In this document: piece by piece, positions 1-19,737 of the stretch
Layout: every line of letters begins with the position of its first letter
How positions within the stretch are numbered: position 1 is the stretch's first letter
NCBI RefSeq assembly: GCF_030463565.1
Contig: NC_134656.1
Location: 1,183,001 to 1,247,000 of the forward strand
DNA length: 64,000 bases
DNA from: Pelecanus crispus
Taxonomy: Eukaryota > Chordata > Aves > Pelecaniformes > Pelecanidae
Direction: 5' to 3'
Position numbers and translations under genes: made by a program
The notes under the pieces: generated by a model
The model's database searches: none
Told to the model about the DNA's origin: nothing
The model's input: only the letters and a program-made list of their open reading frames with translations

Positions 1-2045
1 CCACCCCAGGCTGGGAGAGGGGGGACCCCAGGAGCAGCAATGCCCGGACCCCACGGCACAGCCAGCCCCAGGGCAGGCACGGGGGGAGGACGCCGGGCTG
101 GCGGGGGCTCTCCGCGCTGCTGCGGGGAGCGGGTTTGTGGCCGAGTCCCCCGGCCCGCCTAGGCCAGCGGGACCCCAGCTTGGCCAGCCCCGGGGGTCTC
201 TGCGGGGGCCACGCTGGCACTGCGGGACGGCACTGGCGTCATTTGGGGACCAGGAGCACCGCAGCCGCGTCAGCCCCATTATCAGCCCCCAGACGGCCGC
301 TGCCGGGCCGTGGCTGTGTCCCAGCCCAGGGCAGGGCAGTGCTGCCCTTCGTCATCGGGGACAGCCACTCAGCCCTGGGCCTCTCTCTTCTCCCTTTCTC
401 TTTTCTTTTTTTTTTTTTTCCCCTCCCCAGTGGAAAACAATATTTGAGCGCCTACATCATGCTGGCGTCTCTGGAGCGGCCGGCAGCGAGCGCGGCTGAC
501 CTCAGCCCCCTCCTTCGCACGGTCCCCGGGGGCGCGGGAGGAAGCGAGCGCCGCAGCCGTGCCCAGGGGCCGTCTGGTTCCCACGCAGCGCGGCCGGGCC
601 CATCGCCCGCCCCGGCTCCCGCCGACGCCTGGGAATGCACGGCCCCGGCCCCACGCGGTGCCCCGGGCTGGGGTCCCTGCGCTGGGAGCAGCGTAGCATT
701 GCGTGGCGCGTCCCGTTGTGCGTGTTCCCCGCCAAAGCTGCAGCCCCCAGGGATGGGGACCCCCGTCCTGCGGAGCCCACATGCCTGCGCCGCCCCGGGC
801 ATGCAGACCCGGGCCATCCGCTCTCCCGGTGCTCCCATTCTCCACTCCCGCCCTGGCTCCCGGCCGCGGGCCCGCTGCTCTCCCTGCCCTGCCTCCTCCC
901 CGGCTCGCGGTGGGTGGCCTGGCCCCCGGCCCGCTCGCCCGCTCCCAGCACGGGCTGTGCCGGGGCTGTGGACCGCGCCGTACCCGGTCATGGGGCGAAC
1001 CTGCTGCCGCTGCCGGCAGCGCCGCCGGGTGCTGGTGCAGGAGGTCTGCCCGCTCCCCTTCCCTTCCTGCGCTGCCGGCAGGGCCCCTTGCTTGTGCAGG
1101 CAGGGTGGGTGCCACAGGGACGGGGTGCAGGCAGGGACGGGGAAAGGGTGCTGCTCTGTGCGAGTGCTCAAGGCTCCGGGGACGGATGCTGCGGACACAC
1201 GTGCGCACGCCCCAGGCTGCACCGCGTGTCTGTGGGGGTGACAGGGACCCCATGCACGAGGGATGGCACTGGCTGCTGTGGCCTGTGCTGGGGCAGGACC
1301 AGCCCTCTCACCGTGCCTGTCGGCCCCGTGCCCTCCCCAGGGCTTCGGGGGCTCCCGAGCCCTGTCCTGCCCCTTGGCTGGGAGCATGGGATGGGGCCAT
1401 GGCTGCTCCCACAGGTGCCAGCCCCATGGCCCTGCTCCTCCGGCTCTGATGGAGGCACAATGGGTGCCCCCAAAAGGTCCCAGGATAGGAGAGGAGGGGG
1501 CTGGAGAAAGCGAACAGGGCTGTGAGTCCCCCACCCTGGGCTTGGGGCACCAGGATGCAGCGGTGCCCGTGCATCCCCGTGCCGCAGCCATGCACACGCA
1601 GGGCTGTGTCCAGGAACGGATCCCCTGGAACAGCTCAGGGCACCAGGAGCATCCGGTGGTGACGGCCCAGCCGGGACCCCCACGGGCCACCCCGCAGCGG
1701 GGCCCTGCAGCCCCCGTGGCCCGCCGGGGCCAGGGCGACTCGCGGCTCCTGGGGCCAGACAGGAAGGAGACGTCACCGCCGCGGAGCGTAACTCAAACCA
1801 GATGGGGCTGCGCTGGCTTCCAGGCCCGCAGGGTGGTCACCGACAGGAACCGGTCAAAGGCTGCCGGCAGGAAGCGGCTGGGAGGGACACCCGTGGCGGG
1901 AGCCGGCGTCTGAGCCCGGGCAGCCTTAACCGCTTCGGAGCCGGCTGCAGAGCCACCGGGCAGGGGGCCACCGGCCCCCCACCAGCCCTTGCCTGGGCAT
2001 CCCACCCCACTTGGGCAGATGCTGAAGCCGTAAGGACACCTCTGA

Positions 2046-2107
2046 CCATCCATCCATCCATCCATCCAACCATCCATCCATCCATCCATCCACCCACCCA
2101 TCCATCC
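2046..2107. repeat. CATC tetranucleotide microsatellite
   Basis: Tandem CATC units with a few interruptions (CAAC, CACC). It is ordinary simple-sequence DNA. It keeps several frames open and produces repetitive glycine/tryptophan/methionine/aspartate translations on the minus strand that should not be read as protein. Confidence 0.95.
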
Positions 2108-2401
2108 CCCCAGCACCCTGGGGTGTGCAGAGCCGGTTGCTGCTGCACAGCCAGCGGGCGCAGACACCAGAACCCCTCGGCGCTGTGGGCTGCACAGCCC
2201 TGCCTGGGCTGCACCAGGTGGTCCCCGTCCCCCTCTACCCTGGGGATGAGACACAGCTTCCCGTCCCCTCCTCGCTTATCTGCAGCCCTCAGACTGCACA
2301 GCCCACGCGGGCAGGAGCAGCGGCCCAGGGAGGGGGCCAGCAGCGGCTGCCCGGAGTGCCGGGGAAGCAGGGGAGGCACGGGCTGCGGGCAGACCTGTAC
2401 A

Positions 2402-2407
2402 TTTATT
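2402..2407 (-). promoter_or_regulatory. possible poly(A) signal AATAAA, minus strand
   Basis: AATAAA on the minus strand, about 1.6 kb beyond the MYLK2 stop codon. It is the only canonical hexamer I found on this strand downstream of MYLK2, so it may end the MYLK2 3' UTR. It could also belong to an unrelated transcript or be chance. Confidence 0.4.
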
Positions 2408-4025
2408 TACAAGAAGGCAAGAGCCAGGCAGGACGCCAGCACTGGGCAGAGCCCCACGAGCCATGTCCCCTGCCCCATGGGGATGAGCCCAAAGCCTCTT
2501 CACCTGCTGCAGCCGATGGGGCTGGTGCCACCCACTGTCTCTCCCCAGGGTTTTTCCAGCAGGCGTAGGGGGCACAGGTGGCCCCAGAGCAAACACACAG
2601 CCCTGGCCATGGCGAAAGCCAAAGCAGAGGGCAGGGGGAGCCCAGGACCCCCCGCCAGCCCCCCATCCCCTCCCGCCACGGGCAAGGCTGGAAGCTGCAA
2701 AGCCCGGGGGACGCCCACCCTTCAGCAGCACCAGGGAGCCCCGAGGGGCGCAGGCGGAGGGGAAGGGGGTCAGGGTGGGGCGGAGGAGCGGGGGCAGCAC
2801 CCACCCGGCCGGGCCCTGGGAGCCCCCGCACGCGGTTGGGAGAGCTGGCGGCCATAGCCGCCGACCGGCAGTTCCTGTGTGTTGGTGGTCGGGGCCGGAG
2901 CGATGCTCGCGGGAGCGCGGCCCAGCTGCTCTACATTAGGACGCCTCGCTCATCTTGATCTGGCGGGGACGGGAGAAGCAGAGGTTGTGTTTTTCCCCCG
3001 CTGGCAGAGCCGAAGGGCAGGGAGGGCAGGAGGAACACAAAGCCTCCTTCTTCCCTCGCTGGCTCCCAGCTGGGGATGCTGCTGGAAGCGTGCTCACCGC
3101 TTCCTCCCTTCCTGTGCGAGCAGCAGCTCGGGGCCAGCTCCGCTCCCGCACGCCTGGCCAGCCAAAGAGGAGGTGCTTCGGCCCCGGCTCCGGCGCCAAA
3201 GCGCCAGGGTTGCGGGTCCACGCCTGCCCTCCGGCATCCCCATGCCGAGCCGCAGTGCTGGGAAGGGAGGTCAGGCAGCTTGGGGTCCAGCGACAGCAAA
3301 GGCAGGGCAAGGCTGCGGCATTTACAGGCAGAGCGCGCAAGTCTCGGGTCCAAGGTAGCGGCAAGCGCGCAGGGCGGCCCAGGCAGCGGGGCTCACACCG
3401 GGCCGGCCTTTCTCCTCTGAGGCCACGGGAAGGAAGCACGAGCAGAGCAGAGATGCTGGGGGGTCGGGCATCACGCAGCCAGGCCAGGGATGAGATCGGA
3501 AAACACCGCTCAGGTGTGGCCTCGCAGTCCGAGGAAATCCAGATGGGACCATTGGCTGGATAGGAATAGGGAGCACTGGAGGCATGGGAGGGTGCTGCCG
3601 GCATCCCCAGCAGCGGGTCCCCGGCGCAGCAAAGCCACCCAGGGTGGGACGAGCTCGGCAGAGCAGCTCCGTAGCAGCGGGTGCAGGTGAGGAGCCCGGC
3701 GGGGTTCTGGCCCCCGAGCAGTCGCTGGGTGCCGAGGCAGGGCACAGCAGAGCAGCGGCCGCCGTGGTGGTGGTGTGGGGCACGGAGCAGGGGCGCAGTG
3801 CGTGCCGCAGCGGCACAGGGTCCGGAGCAGCCGTCCGGCAGCAGCACGGGCAGGGAGGGGGCTGTGCGGCTCCAGCCCCTGGCCCCCGTGCTGGGAAGTG
3901 GGCAGGGGCCGACCCCAGCAAGGTCCTGCTGCCGTCCAGAAGCAAGACTGACGTAGGACCCTCTCAAGCAGTTTCTCTCCAGCCTCGACTGACACGGGGC
4001 TCAGGCTCCCCCCGGGAGCCCCGGC

Positions 4026-11267
<7,242 letters not shown>

Positions 11268-11324
11268 GAGGACTCTCCGGGCAGGAGGCGGCTGCCCTGC
11301 GGTGCTCCCGGTTCAACGAGGCTC

Positions 11325-14300
11325 CTGCGGGAGAAAAGACAGAAGTTGAGGGCTCCCCAGACCCGACACCCCGCAGAGGGGCACGGTGGGACGCAGGCGG
11401 CAGCTCTGCTCCTGCAGAAGAGGGGCGAGCTGCTGCCACCCCGCCGGGAGCCGTGGCCGTGCCGCCTGGCCGGTGGCACTGAGCCGGGGGCCCCATGTAG
11501 CCAGCGGCCCCTGCACCATCCTGCTGTGCCCCGGTATCTGCCCGGCAGTGACTGATCGATGGCCTGACGCCGGCACCTGTCGCTGCCACGGGGCCTCCGG
11601 CGCGCAAACAGCCGGCGCGGCGCGGCCAGCGTGCCAATTTAAGGCCACGTCCCCCCATGGCGGGGCAGGAGACGGTGGCTCCAGCCTCAGGCTGGTGGGG
11701 TGGGGATCAGGCGAGGTGAGCATCCCCGGGCACGGCCCCACCGCTGCCCGCCCTGAACCGCACAGGCAGGTCCAGCCACGCAGGCAGAGCCCTGTCTGCT
11801 CGGGGGCCACGTGGACCCCCGGCCCCAAAATCTGACAGTGCTGCCCATCCCGATCACAGCTCCTGCCTGAGCGGTCCCCAGCAAGGGGACCCGTTGGTGC
11901 CCGCATACCTGCATGGGCTGCCACCCCGTCCCCTCCAGCCCAGTGCCCATTCCCTAAATCCCCACTCCCCAGACTCTGCTGCCTGTCCCTGCCCAGCCAC
12001 CTCCCCTCACCCTGTCCCAAAACACCCCCCCTGCACAGCCTGCGTGACCGTCCAGAGGCCAGGATGGTCCAGCCCTAGAATAAACCCACCAGCGACCATC
12101 CCAGCACCAAGGGAATCGCTTACTGGTCTTACTGGGACAGGAGATATAAGCAGTTAGATCCCAGCTGAGCAGCCCTGTGTCCCACAGCTCAGCACAGGGA
12201 GCCTGCGGGGATGGAAGCGTTCCTCCGGGGGCTGGGGGCTCCGCTCTCCCCAGGACCCCCCTCTGCCGTGCCCCGAGTGGGCAGCCACGAGGACCCCCCC
12301 GGCCCCTTTACCTGGGTCCCGGTGCAGAGGGCGGTCAGGAGGGCAGCATCCGCACTGTGGCAGCGCCCGGAGGGAGCAGCCTCTTCTATCCCGGGTGTAA
12401 CGGAGCCGGATTAGTGCAGGCAGAGGAGGATCCTTTACAGCAGCAGGAGCCGTCCCGCTTCGCCTTTCCCAGCACCTGTCACTGCTGGAGCCCATTCAAA
12501 GGACACGCCACTCTTCCCTGTCCCCCGCGGGCCGGGGACGCACAGACACAGCGCAGGGGACGGGGACGGAGCCATCTCCTGCCCTGGCACGGCAGGGAGG
12601 GCTTGCACCGGCCACAGCAGCACCCCAAAAACATCCCATAGGGCCACCTTGGCCAAGCCGGACAGGGTCCAAGTGGCCAAGTGCTTCCGAAGTGCCCACA
12701 GGTGACACAAGGCGGCCACCGGCCACCCTATGGGGATGGTGGCCGGGAGCAGCTGGTGACAGCCCAGCATCCTGGCTCTGCCTGCTGCTGCCAGCCCCCG
12801 GGGAGAGCAGCTCCGGTAGACCCCGCGCTCCGTGAGCACGATGCAGCACCCGAGGGCATCGTGGGCTCCAGGCACCGCTGCTGGTCCCTGAAGCAGAACT
12901 GGCAGCAGCTGGGAAGCGGGCACTGGCCAGCGGCTGCAGCTGCCTCCGGGAACCAGTTGAAAGACTCATTTCCTGCAAGATGAAGTGTTTTGGGGATCAG
13001 GGAAAGGAGGCAGGCGGGGGGGTTGCAGAAGGAACCCCTGGTAACTGGACCCAGCCCTCCCCAGCCAGCACTGCCAGGCAAAAGCACTCCAATAATCCCA
13101 ACTACTAAAGCCCAGAACACCCATTTAGCACGTCAGGGCAGCAGGAATGCCAGCACAGGGTGGAAGAGGAAGGGCTCAGCCCCTCACCTGCAGCTGGTGC
13201 TCCTTTGCAGGGGACAGGGGAGGCCGGAGCTCAGTGACGGGCGATAAAGCAGCGAAACTCCCAGGGAGAAGACAAGAGCTGGCAGAGGCTGCTAGGGAGG
13301 TCAGGCGGCTGCCCGCGGAGCTGTCCCACACCAGGCATCCTCCTGGCCTCGCTCCCCATCGCTCCTTGCTTCCCCAGCCGAGGAGGCTGAGATCACGGTG
13401 GGGTCCCCCCGCCTCGGCCCCTGCCAGCTGACGGCGGGGTCTCTCCTCCCGAGCTCCCCGTCCCGCAGCCACGTGGAGCTCGGGTCCTGCCAGGCTGCTC
13501 CCACCTGGGACTGGGGCATGGCTGAGCTGAGCCCAGGCCACCAACGCAGGCAGGAGTGGCAATCGCCTCGCCCGCAGCATCTCCCAGGAGGATACATTGC
13601 TGTCCAGGCAGGGGAAGGGACAGTGCTGCTCCACGTTGCCAAATCCCAGCTCCCAGCGAGCCAGCAGCTTCCGTGCACCGTGGGCTGGGGTCAGGCTTTG
13701 CCAGAGGAGCTGTGGCTCACACGCGGCATTGAGACAAGCCGGGACAGGGACACGGCCATGCCCCTGTGCTAGAGGTGCTGCTGTCCTGCCTGCCCTGCCC
13801 TTGGCAGCTGCCGGGGGGAGCAGAGGCCCGGGGGCATCGCGCAGAAATAAGCAGCCAGCGGGGCAGGCGGGACTGCAGTCCTTACCGCTGCAGAGGAGAC
13901 CACCAGCGAGCAGTGTGAGGGGAGGAAAAAAGGTGTTGTCCCCCACTCTGAGCCCTTCCCCTGCAACGGGCACAGCCCAAACCCAAGGCTGGTACATGCC
14001 TTACCCATGGGAGAGATGCTGCTCTCGCATCCGGTGGCAGCCGGAGAGCAGGGGAGGGAGCTGGTGCTTGCCCTGATTGCAGCACCGCAGACAGAACCTT
14101 CCCACCTCCATCACAGCTGCAGCCTCCAGCAGTGGTGCAGGCAGCTCGCAGGCAAGCTTTAAGCTAAGGAGAAAGCAAAACTGACAGCTGGAGCTGGCTC
14201 CTCTGGAGCCCAGTTAGTCCTGACAGTAAACCAGCAGCCCCTCAGCAGCAGCACCGTGGCAGAAACATCTCAGGCACCCATCACCACCACCTCAATGCAA

Positions 14301-16784
14301 GAGCAACGTTTGCTGGGCGGGACGCAGCCAGGGGCTCCTGAGCAGACATCAGGCTCTCCCGCTCCAGCCCTCACAGCTCGGACTCGTGGCTTCAGCGAGC
14401 CTGGCTCCGTATTGGAGAGCCTCCCTCTTCCCAAGATCAGAGGCAGGACCTGGAACATGATGAGAACCAAGAGGGATCACGCAGGAGCGGGCACACAGCT
14501 CCGACCGGCAGCACTGATGCAGTCTCATACACGCAGAGGTTGGAGCATCACCAGCATCCACAGCTCTCGGAGACCGCAGCACCTGCGCCGCCCGTTCCCG
14601 GCACGGCCACTGCTCCCGTGGGAGTCTCCACAGGGCACACTGGCAGGAATGACCGGCGAGACATCGTGCCTTGGGCAGCAGGGACTCTGCCCACCGACTG
14701 TCATCGCCAATGTACAGTTTGGAATTGCCTCTCCCCTCCTCCGGCCGAGGGCTGCCAGGCACCTGGAAGCCACCAATGTCACTTGAGGCACATGCTGCCA
14801 CCGCTCCACCAGCCTTCAGCTCTGCACCCTCCCAGCAAGCCCCAGGTGGAAGGAGCACGTCCGCTCACCAGGCAGGGGAGCAGGAGTCCACACACCGCAG
14901 CCGTGCCCCACAGCCCCCTCGGACCGGTTGACGCAGTGGAAGCTGGGATAAAATTCTCCAAGGAGAGCAGGAGCACCCGCCTGGAAGCCGGCCAGCCTTC
15001 CCAGGGCGCTTGCAATCTTACACGCTCACCGAGAGGCAGGGTTGTTGCCTGGGCGCGAAGACTTGGGACAAGGTGAGGAAGCAAAGCTCTGAGAGCGGGC
15101 ACTGCGGTGCTGCGGAGCCGCAGAAATGGTTCTCCAAAGGAGGTGCGTGTGAAGGATGTCTCCCATGGTCTGGCACCATTACAACAGGAAATTCGTTTGT
15201 GGGGAAAGGGAAAAAAGCTGAAAGCAGTCCCATCAAGAAAGATTTGTAGCATTGCAGGGCAATAGCTGTCGCACATTAGGATTTTGGATGCCTTGGCCCA
15301 AAAGCCCACAGCCCAACAAGCAGCACGGTGCTCCAGGTCTCTGCAGAGCACAGAAGCAAACCAACCACCACCAAGGTTTCTCAGGCTGGGTGGTTTTTTC
15401 TTTTTTTTTCACCCCCATTCAGGAACTTAAGCCAGAATCTACATTGGCTGCAGCTGGAAAACAGCCTGTCCTGGGGATATCTGGCAAAGCATCAAGCACG
15501 CCGGTTCCCTAGCTACGCGGTTGTCACAACTTCAGCAGCACACTTTAACCTTTATGCTTTTCATGGGTAAGGGAGGTTTCTCTGCGCAGCCAAGCCCTGC
15601 CCGTTCTCCAGGAAACCCTATACCCTGGCTAAATCGAGCGGCAGGGCAGGCGAGAACAACATCCCTACCTGAATCCCGACCATGCCGCTGTAACACAAGC
15701 CAGCCTGCCTGTCCTGGTGGGGACCAACCCGGGCACGCAGTCGGCAGCTTAACTGCTTCCATCAGCACCCAGGACTCCCCTGGACCAGCTGCCATCCTGT
15801 CATGACAGGTCCTGTCAAGGTGGTGGGGAAAGACGAGGAAGAAAAAATCCCAACATCATCAAAAGAGCTTCCAGAGCTACACAGCAGCTCAAGGACAGCA
15901 AGGCGGCTGCCAGCAGTGACACCAGGGAGCACCGGTGGGAATCGCCGGGACCTGCCCAGGCACAGCCTGTCCTTGCCAGCTCCATGCCAGGCCGTGCCGG
16001 CGGCCTACGAGGTATCCCAGCAGAGGCCAGTGAGAACCAAAGCTGTGGTTTTGAGAGCATCATCAAGCCTTTTCATAAAAATCTCATTCACCAGCTAATC
16101 AGATCTTCCAATTCTCAGCTACTCTTCAATATGAAAGTCCAGAAAAACATCAGCTGCCTTTCAGTTCCAGCTCTAGTCCGAGTTCAGCAAATTACTTCCG
16201 TAACAACTCAACTACAAATGCATGATGAAGATTTCACACCCAGCTCCAGCTCTCCTTGATCACCCCTCCTTCCAGCCCAGGCATGCTCATAGACATGATG
16301 AGTTTTGAGATCTTGAATACAGGAACTTTTTTGCAAAATCCACACAGCGAGATTATAGGTTTTACATCTGTCTGTCAACCTACCCTGACTCTAAAGGCAG
16401 GCACTGAGACAGCACTTGGTTAAATCCTGGTCTCCTGCTCCAGTCCTGTAACTTTATTCTCCCACTTCTATGCAACTGGGACTGGGCAAAATCACCTCCC
16501 GCTGTTTTCCTGTTGAAGCCTGAACCAAGCCCCATCCTCACCGACATTCAGGTCCCCCAGGACACCCATCATTTACACATTTTCTACACTAGAGCAGTTT
16601 TTCACCCCTTTCCCCCAATGAAGAGGGCAGGTTACACTAACCACCCACCACCCTCCGAGAATCTGCTGGGTGACTCCGGAGAGCTCTGCCAAATGCCTGA
16701 CACCCTCGTAGGGCACAGCAGCCCGAGGCTCCCTTCATGAAGTTCGCAGTGTATGAGGAATATAAGAGGCCATGTTTGCAGGAA
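11325..16784. other. MYLK2-TPX2 intergenic region, proximal part
   Basis: The MYLK2 upstream region. Its 5' non-coding exon and promoter should be here. Several minus-strand donor-like sites exist (near 13185, 13884 and 14004), but I cannot choose between them without transcripts. No protein domain is recognised on either strand and base composition becomes more AT-rich after about 16 kb. I saw no tRNA or clear transposon. Confidence 0.6.
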
Positions 16785-16880
16785 GAGGTAATATCTTTTA
16801 TTAGACCCGATGATACTGTTGGGAAAAACTGACAAGCTGTCAGGCATACAAACCCTTCCTCAGGTCTGAAGCAGAGGCCA
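16785..16880 (-). repeat. old dispersed repeat fragment (TAATAAAAGATATTACC type)
   Basis: Read on the minus strand the segment has, in order, CAGACCTGAGGAAGGGTTTG, GCCTGACAGCTTGTCAG, and GGTCTAATAAAAGATATTAC. This is a widespread ancient vertebrate repeat motif that I recognise from other amniote genomes; I cannot assign its family with confidence. A second fragment lies at 43935-43965 on the same strand orientation. Preservation suggests an old insertion. Confidence 0.7.
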
Positions 16881-17274
16881 TGTAGGGCCGGCACAGAAAT
16901 CCAGTTGCTCCATGCTTCAGGGATCGATATCTGCTCCAGCTCAGAGTCATTATCTTGCTTGCCTTTACGCTCTTCTGCGGCTCATCATCATTCAGGCTTT
17001 CCTCTGACTCGCCATAACTATTTGCTGCTCCTGCTGCCCGCACGCTGCCTGCTCCAGAGGTGCTGGCACTTGAGGCTGCAGCAGAAGCTTCCTTGACTGC
17101 ACATTCGAGGTCCTGCCACATTCCCCTCCAGCAGATTACATGGAACAGCTCCACTGCGACAGAAATAAGGTTAAGGCAGACAGAGGAAAAACCTGCATGC
17201 CTCTGGTCAGATCCATGCGGATCCGAGTGGTTTGCAGGACAAGGATGCCTACAGGCTCCTCTTGCTCCAGTCAT
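16840..17274 (-). other. unrecognised open frame, 144 codons
   Basis: This minus-strand frame has a Ser/Ala-rich stretch (KEASAAASSASTSGAGSVRA) and an acidic stretch (ESEESLNDDEPQK). Its last part runs into the old dispersed repeat. No homologue is recognised and there is no support for a promoter or splice structure. It may be chance or part of a larger copy of the repeat. It is listed because the surrounding sequence is AT-richer, where a 144-codon frame is less expected. Confidence 0.2.
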
Positions 17275-17279
17275 TCCTG

Positions 17280-18667
17280 TAATTTGTGCGTCAGCAGGGC
17301 TGTCGCAGTTACCCGTGACAGCCTTTCGGCCAGGCTGTTGCTGACAGTCGTCGCCCCCTGTTACCCTCAGCTCAGCAACATGTCACTATCTGCAAAGTCA
17401 GCAAAATGCAGCTGAAGCCAGCCCTGTACGATTGGGTCAACTTTTCAGGCCCGGTTCTGCCACAGCCACCTAAAGGTCCTCAAGAGAAAGGAAGGAAAAG
17501 CTGGAACTTCGGCAAAAAGGAGCCTTGTCTTTTAGCTTGCCATTTTGAAGAGGCCATGCCGTCACAGGGTCATTCATCCTTTAGCACCAATGTGCTTCCT
17601 CAAAATTCTCCAGTTCCTCAGTTGTTAAGTGCACAATACATTTATTTTTACTCCTTTAAAGAATTCTTATGCTTCAGTGGGGGTGACTTTTCCTCTCTTT
17701 TAATCCAAGCAGAGGAGAAGTTTGAGGCTGGTGCTCTTTGAAGCGCTGAAGTTCAGCACACCCACACGAAACGCTTGCATACTGCTGGTTGCGGCTGCTG
17801 TTCTGCAATGACATCCCTTGAGCATTGCACTTTTTAGGAGAATTCCTGCAGAAACATCATCCTCAGGTACAATAGATGTTCATCTTTGAATTCAGCTCTC
17901 TCAGGACTTTCTGCCTCTGTTATCTCTCTAGTAAATTAGTAAACCACTAGCAATTACTTGAAACACTTTGGCAAGGATAATGAGACAGTACCTCTTACCC
18001 CTCGGCTGGAGTCCGACACCTAACAAGTCTGAACTCCCTCTCTCTTCCACCCAAACAAGAATCTGAATAAAAGGCCACACATTCTAAAAAAATACTTCTC
18101 CAGTGGTATCCAAATTCAGAGGAAGTGAGAGCAAATGTTTGCCATAACCCCCCAAAGAAGAAACAGAGTTTGTCCTACCTGGACAGATTAATTCTGTTTC
18201 CCATGTTTTCCTCTGTTCAGAGCAGCACCACAACGGCAGCAAGCAGCCCAGCTCACAGGGGCTCCAGCAAGCAATAAAGGTAAGAGACCCCTAAACACAG
18301 GAGAGGCGCAGCCTCCATGTCATTACAGCCATAAGAAGCCAAGCCAGCCCAAAGAGCTTTACGCATTTCCAAGCCTGAACTAGAAGGCGTGCTCTCATTC
18401 CTTCTGCCAACAGCTTCAAGCACAGCTCCAGTGACCTGCCATACCAGCCTTGTTTTGCACGTCCCTTTTCCGCTCAGCGCCACAGGATCATCTGAGTTAG
18501 CAGAACAGGTAACAGCAACACAGACACGTCAGCGGGCAGCAGCAGCATCCAAGAGTATCATTTGGAGTAGTTGTATCCCTAACCCCTTCTTGCCCTCGCA
18601 CAGCCTCTTGGAGTTATCTATCTTGTTAAAAGAAGTCCAAGGAAAGGCCTAAACCACAGTCTTACAA
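17280..18667. other. intergenic, nothing recognised
   Basis: AT-richer sequence between the unrecognised frame and the 26-bp array. Only short, domain-free frames are present on both strands. Confidence 0.6.
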
Positions 18668-18886
18668 GGTAAGAAGTCGCATCACACCGCCAAGGTAAGA
18701 AGTCGCATCACACCGCCAAGGTAAGAAGTCGCATCACACCGCCAAGGTAAGAAGTCGCATCACACCGCCAAGGTAAGAAGTCGCATCACACCGCCAAGGT
18801 AAGAAGTCGCATCACACCGCCAAGGTAAGAAGTCGCATCACACCGCCAAGGTAAGAAGTCGCATCACACCGCCAAGGTAAGAAGTC
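18668..18886. repeat. perfect 26-bp tandem array, 8.4 copies
   Basis: Unit GGTAAGAAGTCGCATCACAC followed by CGCCAA. Starts fall exactly every 26 bp at 18668, 18694, 18720, 18746, 18772, 18798, 18824, 18850 and 18876; the ninth copy stops after 11 bp. I see no substitution between copies. The unit boundary CCAAGGTAAGAAGT matches the vertebrate 5' splice-site consensus on the plus strand. There are no spacers, so this is not a CRISPR-type array. Confidence 0.97.
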
Positions 18887-18889
18887 ATT

Positions 18890-19440
18890 CTTAGTAAATT
18901 TTAATCTAAGTTTGATCACCTCTTCACAAAGTTTTGTCCTCCAGCGCATTAGAGCACTTGGTCTATATTTAGTTCTGCTAGCTGTGCTAGACTGGCTAGG
19001 AGACGATGCGTCCTTAGCCAAGATAGCTGCGCTGGCAGGAGCCAGGGAGGCAGCTTACAGCAAGTCATTTGCCAGTTAAGTGGTTCCCCAAATAGAATGA
19101 CTTCAGCTATAAAACAGCAGAAGGTTTAATGCTCTAACATACACAGGGAACTGCTTTAAAAAGTGTGGGCAAGATTCATATTAGCACTCATCTAAATATC
19201 AACAAGAAAGATCAGACCTGCAATATGCTGGCTCGCAGAAGCTTCACGTTACTTAACACAATTCAAGCTTAACACAGACTAAAAGCCTAAGAAACAGACA
19301 CTCAAAACCAATACTTAGATGTACAAAGACAAGGCAGTTCTTCCAGACGTGTACATCCTCTATGCTCACCGAGTAGCCTTTACTGAAAACTCTTCTGCAG
19401 GAAAGGGACTCGGCCCACTAGCAAGAGAGAGCGGTCAGAT
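18890..19440. other. intergenic, nothing recognised
   Basis: AT-rich sequence between the 26-bp array and the TPX2 poly(A) signal. Only short frames without recognisable domains are present. Confidence 0.6.
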
Positions 19441-19448
19441 TAGGAATT

Positions 19449-19454
19449 TTTATT
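19449..19454 (-). promoter_or_regulatory. TPX2 poly(A) signal AATAAA
   Basis: AATAAA on the minus strand, 284 bases beyond the TPX2 stop codon in AT-rich sequence. This gives a short 3' UTR of about 300 nt. Confidence 0.75.
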
Positions 19455-19737
19455 TAGTTCAAGTACACAATATTTGTATACAATATCAAAACCTGGCTTA
19501 GTCTTTAGAGAGCAAGTTGCCTAGATGTGAAGCAAGGCCATGAGATGGTACGGCAATGCCTGTATGCCGTGCCTCAGCCACCTGCCTCAGGTGGAGTTAA
19601 ACTACTCAATATAACAATAGTGGAACCAAGTGTAGGAGTTGAGACTGAGCAGTCACGTAAAAACAACTGTTCCCTCTCTACCTATCAAGAGAGTGGAGAA
19701 GGATGGGATCTCCCTCCTGCTCTCAGGTAGTTGCGTA

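Larger units (their letters stand above)
1..4025. other. GC-rich region downstream of MYLK2, no gene recognised
   Basis: This stretch lies beyond the MYLK2 stop codon. It is very GC-rich, so open frames occur on both strands, but none shows a recognisable domain. It contains a CATC microsatellite, a possible poly(A) signal for MYLK2 and one pyrimidine-rich acceptor-like tract, each listed separately. In human the next gene on this side is FOXS1; I looked for forkhead-type sequence and saw none. Part of it is probably the MYLK2 3' UTR. Confidence 0.6.

Noticed and set aside
135-1776. Several overlapping long frames on both strands at the left edge
   Set aside because: They are a consequence of high GC content; no domain, no consistent codon pattern, and frames on both strands overlap.
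2936-3967. 343-codon minus-strand frame just downstream of MYLK2
   Set aside because: Low-complexity composition, no recognisable domain, and it lies where the MYLK2 3' UTR is expected.
1-4025. FOXS1, expected next to MYLK2 from mammalian synteny
   Set aside because: No forkhead-type sequence was seen on either strand; the gene may lie outside the window or be absent.
18668-18886. CRISPR-like array
   Set aside because: Units are directly adjacent with no spacers, and the setting is a vertebrate chromosome; it is a minisatellite.
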